A stretch of DNA of 5,767 bases from assembly GCA_003140275.1 (NCBI GenBank), contig PLJQ01000489.1, forward strand, positions 1 through 5,767. The letters are read 5' to 3'. The notes below the pieces were generated by a model. That model was not told where the DNA came from and made no database searches. It was given only the letters and a program-made list of their open reading frames with translations. Shown here in pieces: positions 4,334 through 5,767 of the stretch (the stretch's first letter is position 1; the number at the start of each line of letters is the position of its first letter). The stretch comes from Limisphaerales bacterium. Its GTDB lineage: Bacteria > Verrucomicrobiota > Verrucomicrobiia > Limisphaerales > PALSA-1396. A program made the position numbers and the translations under genes.

Positions 4334-5767
4334 TCAAAGTTTCAATTTGAAAAGAAACCAATGTCTTAGGGAAGCTAAAAACCGAAATACTGCGTCGAGA
4401 AGTATTGCGATAGTGAAGAGCACTGCCACGCCGCCAATGGCATCGGCTATGCGATACCGACCGGCGTCCAATAGGATCGTGTAACCCAGGCCACGCTCGG
4501 CGGAAATGAACTCTCCAAGAAACGCACCGAGGAGTGCCGCGATACCGGCTGCGCGCAGACCGGCGAACCATGAAGCCATGGTGTTCGGCAATGTATGGTG
4601 CAAGAAAAGGGGCCACGATCGGGCACCGTTGCGGCGAAGATAGATATGATATGATCCGCGGCTGTTTGTCACCGCGTCCAGAACGGCAAGAGCAACAAAT
4701 GGAAATGCCGAGCAGGCAGCAAGAGCAATCTTCATTTGTTCCCCAATTCCGAACCAAATAATAAATGCCGGTGCGAGGACAAAGAGCGGCACAGCAGTGA
4801 GACCAACAAAGAGCGGGCGCACGGCACGGCTGAAAAGCTCCACCAAGCCAGCAAGATAACCTAACAACGTGCCTACAACGAAACCAATACTGAGTCCGAA
4901 AAGACATTCGCGCAGCGTTACCCAAATCTGGGCTGCAAAATCAGTGGTCGCGATACGTTGGAGCAAGCGGGGACCCCAGTCGTGCGGCGGCGGCACGAAA
5001 AAAGCGAGATGTGGTGACAACAGCACGACTGTCTCCCAGACAACCGCTAATGCGAAGAGCACAGTTGTGAGAATCACCCACGACAGCCAGCGGGAGCCGC
5101 TGAGTTGCCGAGGTTTCACTGTTGGCGAGGCCACATTGGCTGCTGTTATGCCGTCGTGAAATTCGGGGGGTATGGAAGCCGATCCCAGTGCTGCAAGGAG
5201 GCCGTTCATAATGGCGTTGGGACCGTTTTTATCACTAGTCAGGTCAGAACGCGGACGGTCAGCGGCGGTGACGCTTTGCTCTGATAGCACACGTAACGGA
5301 CGCCCACCTACGACGAGGATACGATCAGCTACGGCAAGGGCCTCCAACAAATCGTGAGTAACCCAGAGCGTTGCGGTGCCAACTTCCCGGAATCGGGCAC
5401 GCAAGGCCCGCGCGATTGCCAACCGCTGAGGCTGGTCAACCGCAGCCAGCGGTTCGTCGAGTAAAATCAAAGGCACGGGTCGAGCCACGGCACGGATCAA
5501 CTGCACGCGTTGTCGCATTCCGGTTGAAAGTTGGTGGGGGAAAAGTGAATGAGCCTCGCGAAGGCCGGCCAGAGCGAGCAAATCAGCAACACTCTCGCTC
5601 TTTGGCGTAGAGTTTGTTTGGCAAAGGTCGAGTTCATAGCGGGCATTACCTTCCACGTTTCGCCACGACACTAACTCTGGATGTTGAAAAGCAAATGCGT
5701 AGTGGGTGGGTGCGATTTCTGCATCTACGCGCTTTGAACTCGTTTGCACACGCTCTCCACAAGCCCC
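4334..5767 (-). CDS. Fused ABC importer: NitT/TauT-type ATPase plus permease (5' end outside window)
   Basis: 477 visible residues, open to the right edge. Numbering from the edge, the ATPase half shows Q-loop F27-Q28, signature L-S-T-G-M at 80-84 (T in place of the usual G), Walker B L-I-L-L-D-E-P at 100-106, D-loop to D111 and H-loop H138. Walker A is missing because it lies beyond the edge. A linker of about 70 residues leads to a permease half of the BPD_transp_1 type: a membrane helix at about 228-250, further helices at about 283-307, 318-340, 345-364, 409-421 and 444-460, and an EAA loop with G-A-R-S-W (381-385), L-P (393-394) and G-L-R (403-405). A-V-P-L...L-A-P...W-F-G-I-G (325-342) is typical of SsuC/TauC/NrtB permeases. 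Family substrates include sulfonates, taurine, nitrate, cyanate and thiamine precursors; this one is unknown. No binding protein is in the window. The GTG at 5749 is an internal Val codon, since the upstream residues still match the ATPase fold. Fusion in the order ATPase then permease is unusual. Confidence 0.9.
   Translation of the reverse strand, partial: GACGERVQTSSKRVDAEIAPTHYAFAFQHPELVSWRNVEGNARYELDLCQTNSTPKSESVADLLALAGLREAHSLFPHQLSTGMRQRVQLIRAVARPVPLILLDEPLAAVDQPQRLAIARALRARFREVGTATLWVTHDLLEALAVADRILVVGGRPLRVLSEQSVTAADRPRSDLTSDKNGPNAIMNGLLAALGSASIPPEFHDGITAANVASPTVKPRQLSGSRWLSWVILTTVLFALAVVWETVVLLSPHLAFFVPPPHDWGPRLLQRIATTDFAAQIWVTLRECLFGLSIGFVVGTLLGYLAGLVELFSRAVRPLFVGLTAVPLFVLAPAFIIWFGIGEQMKIALAACSAFPFVALAVLDAVTNSRGSYHIYLRRNGARSWPLFLHHTLPNTMASWFAGLRAAGIAALLGAFLGEFISAERGLGYTILLDAGRYRIADAIGGVAVLFTIAILLDAVFRFLASLRHWFLFKLKL

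Larger units (their letters stand above)
431..5767 (-). other. Five-gene minus-strand operon: importer, cyclase, AlaRS-like, SDR, AlaRS-like
   Basis: Five same-strand genes follow each other with almost no spare bases: 7 nt between the importer and cyclase, 6 nt between the cyclase and first AlaRS-like gene, a 14-nt overlap into the SDR, and an 11-nt overlap into the second AlaRS-like gene. No promoter or terminator is visible between them, so the transcript very probably starts beyond the right edge. Overlapping stop and start codons suggest translational coupling of the last three genes, as is common when products work together in fixed ratio. None of the start codons has a strong Shine-Dalgarno sequence at ideal spacing, which also fits coupling. 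Confidence 0.8.

Noticed and set aside
4323..4925. Minus-strand 200-codon frame inside the permease region
   Set aside because: It is a shifted-frame shadow of the permease. Its Cys/Arg/Ser-rich sequence has no membrane pattern, while the other frame has clear permease motifs.
5747..5749. GTG as the start codon of the importer gene
   Set aside because: The frame is open up to the window edge, and the residues before the GTG continue the ATPase fold just ahead of the Q-loop. Starting here would leave out Walker A, so the real start is outside the window.

Overview
The window holds one tightly packed minus-strand operon that enters from the right edge and ends at position 431, plus about 430 bases of poorly explained sequence at the left. 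The organism cannot be named from this sequence. Gene density, start and stop overlaps, a NitT/TauT-type importer and a class III cyclase fit a bacterium of moderate GC, but no phylogenetic marker gene is present.

Layout in order of transcription (right to left): (1) an ABC importer polypeptide with an N-terminal ATPase fused to a C-terminal NitT/TauT-type permease, cut by the right edge before its Walker A motif; (2) a class III nucleotidyl cyclase with all six canonical catalytic or substrate-specifying residues, so probably an adenylate cyclase, with long insertions and a very basic tail; (3) a 383-residue protein built on the catalytic core of alanyl-tRNA synthetase (AlaRS); (4) a 264-residue short-chain dehydrogenase/reductase (SDR) with an enlarged segment between catalytic Ser and Tyr, as in 3-alpha-hydroxysteroid dehydrogenase/carbonyl reductase; (5) a second, more divergent AlaRS-like protein of about 360 residues. 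Gene junctions are 7 nt, 6 nt, a 14-nt overlap and an 11-nt overlap, so the genes are probably co-transcribed and translationally coupled.

The most interesting point is the pair of AlaRS-core paralogues on either side of the SDR. Both lack the editing and C-terminal domains of AlaRS. Both replace the DTG preceding the motif 3 GLER with GAA, which removes the Asp that holds the amino group of alanine in AlaRS. The second paralogue also has a degraded motif 2. I infer an undescribed pathway in which an aminoacyl-adenylate-type ligase pair (perhaps one catalytic and one accessory subunit) works with an oxidoreductase and a dedicated importer, with a cyclic nucleotide signal encoded in the same transcript. 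The product, substrate and any tRNA dependence cannot be read from the sequence.

A second point is an in-frame A_AAA_AAG slippery heptamer near the 3' end of the cyclase gene, followed 7 nt later by a small GC hairpin. A -1 shift there would replace a strongly basic tail with a short acidic one. The left 430 bases contain a possible C-terminal fragment of a convergent gene and a few short palindromes, with no terminator that I can defend.
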